This document shows positions 10,970 through 11,890 of a DNA stretch of 11,890 nt, piece after piece (position 1 is the first letter of the stretch; every line of letters starts with the position of its first letter). The notes under the pieces were generated by a model. That model was not told the origin of the DNA. It searched no databases and worked only from the letters and a program-made list of their open reading frames with translations. Both the position numbers and the translations under genes were made by a program. Origin of the DNA: ASMP01 sp041484115 (GTDB lineage Archaea; Nanobdellota; Nanobdellia; Pacearchaeales; GW2011-AR1); assembly GCA_041484115.1 (NCBI GenBank), contig JBGPHA010000014.1, forward strand, positions 1 to 11,890. The letters run 5' to 3'.

Positions 10970-11890
10970 ATGGAAGAAAACAAAAAAATTTCGTCCAATC
11001 TTGGTCAAAGTAAAGAAAGACTTGGAACAAAACTTGCCAAATTTCACGATAAGAATTATAAAAAATTATTGTTCATACCAGCATTAATGCTTCTATTATC
11101 TTTTGTTTATATGGGAGTATTTTACCATTCTCATGGAGATTTTATAGAAAAAGACATTTCTCTCACAGGAGGAACCTCTGTAACAATCTTTGAAAAAATA
11201 TCTGTTGATAAAGTTCAATCAGATCTCTCTGGAAAACTAGACAGTTTGGATGTTAGGGAAATCTCAGACCTTATAACTGGTCAACAGAAAGCAGTTATAA
11301 TTGAAACAAAATCAGATGCAGCCACGACTAAAAAAGTTCTGGAAAATTATTTAGGATACACTTTAACAGATCAAAATAGTAGCTTTGAATTTACAGGATC
11401 CTCTTTGAGCAGCAGTTTTTTTAAACAGTTGATGATAGCTGTTCTTATTGCCTTTTTTTTAATGGCAATAGTTGTTTTTATTTTATTCAGAACTTTTGTT
11501 CCATCAACAGCTGTAATAATATCTGCGTTTGCAGACATTTTTATGACTCTTACTGTCTTTAATCTTCTTGGAATGAAACTTTCAACCGCAGGAATTGTGG
11601 CATTTCTTATGCTTATCGGATACTCTGTAGATACAGATATTCTTTTGACAAATAGAGTTCTGCGAAGGCATGAGCAATCTATCAATAGGAAAATATGGGG
11701 TGCATTCAAAACAGGAATAACAATGACAGTTGTTTCTTTGATAGCAGTTATCCTTTCTTTCATAATTGCTGGATCATACTCAGGTGTTTTAACACAGATA
11801 TTCATAATAATTATCATTGGCCTTTGCTTTGATATCTTTAATACTTGGGTAACAAATGCTTCTATAATTAAATGGTATGCTCTGAAAATT
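10970..11890 (+). CDS. secF: Protein translocase subunit SecF, cut at its C-terminus
   Basis: 307 codons of archaeal SecF, cut by the window end probably just short of its C-terminus. A Lys-rich cytoplasmic N-terminus (about 1-31) is followed by TM1 (about 33-52) and an extracytoplasmic P1-type domain with LTGGTSVTIF (65-74). TM2 to TM6 span about 153-173, 178-198, 205-222, 248-268 and 274-296. Diagnostic motifs are GYSVDTDILLTNRVLRR (217-233), with the Asp residues of the RND-type SecDF core, and FDIFNTWVTNASIIKWY near the end. SecF works with SecD to aid protein export through SecYEG. The ATG at 10970 is the first after tRNA-Gly; no TATA box or clear ribosome site lies between. secD, usually adjacent, would be beyond the right edge. 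Confidence 0.95.
   Translation, partial: MEENKKISSNLGQSKERLGTKLAKFHDKNYKKLLFIPALMLLLSFVYMGVFYHSHGDFIEKDISLTGGTSVTIFEKISVDKVQSDLSGKLDSLDVREISDLITGQQKAVIIETKSDAATTKKVLENYLGYTLTDQNSSFEFTGSSLSSSFFKQLMIAVLIAFFLMAIVVFILFRTFVPSTAVIISAFADIFMTLTVFNLLGMKLSTAGIVAFLMLIGYSVDTDILLTNRVLRRHEQSINRKIWGAFKTGITMTVVSLIAVILSFIIAGSYSGVLTQIFIIIIIGLCFDIFNTWVTNASIIKWYALKI

Noticed and set aside
10848..11087. Short frames on both strands over tRNA-Gly
   Set aside because: They cover the tRNA and the start of secF and begin inside the tRNA intron region; no support as genes.
11371..11817. 148-residue minus-strand frame
   Set aside because: Antisense of the secF membrane segments; its sequence has no family resemblance, while secF motifs are clear on the plus strand.

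Overview
The window looks like part of an AT-rich archaeal chromosome. Archaeal-type ribosomal proteins (eL18, eL21), RNA polymerase subunits D, N and Rpb4, a DUF655 protein and archaeal SecF are present. Almost every gene has a TATA-like box about 26 bases before its start, and one tRNA carries an intron with a bulge-helix-bulge. Short divergent ribosomal proteins and small orphan genes suggest a DPANN lineage of the Pacearchaeota/Woesearchaeota kind. That placement is inference from style, not from a phylogenetic marker.

Layout, left to right. At 1-151 (minus) is the N-terminus of a sugar-phosphate nucleotidyltransferase. From 223 to 2193 (minus) runs eL18 - DUF5680 protein - uL13 - uS9 - DUF4389-like membrane protein, tightly packed with 4-base overlaps around the DUF5680 gene. 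At 2316-2555 is an orphan two-helix membrane protein, and at 2620-2703 a tRNA-Leu with the unusual anticodon AAG. From 2747 to 6124 (minus) is the transcription/translation block eL21 - Rpb4 - DUF655 - uS13 - uS4 - uS11 - RpoD. This joins two archaeal clusters that are normally separate. At 6175-6375 is a small zinc-ribbon protein and at 6431-7171 a cytosolic protein of unknown function.

From 7248 to 10154 (minus) is a transport-type operon: a LolD/MacB-like ABC ATPase, a secreted and membrane-anchored COG1361-like protein, and a MacB/FtsX-type permease. From 10232 to the end lie rpoN (plus), a stand-alone 5S rRNA (minus), tRNA-Leu(CAA), tRNA-Arg(CCU), an intron-containing tRNA-Gly(UCC), and secF (plus, cut by the window end).

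How they work together: most of the window is core information processing, namely ribosomal proteins, three RNA polymerase subunits, 5S rRNA and four tRNAs. It also holds membrane functions: SecF for export, and the ABC/COG1361/permease set. No stretch over 300 bases lacks a gene. I saw no CRISPR array, insertion sequence or defence island. The most unusual points are the A34 tRNA-Leu, a perfect hairpin that hides the ribosome binding site and start codon of the permease gene and carries the upstream stop codon in its loop, the foreign-looking DUF5680 gene inside a ribosomal operon, and the acidic extension on uS11.
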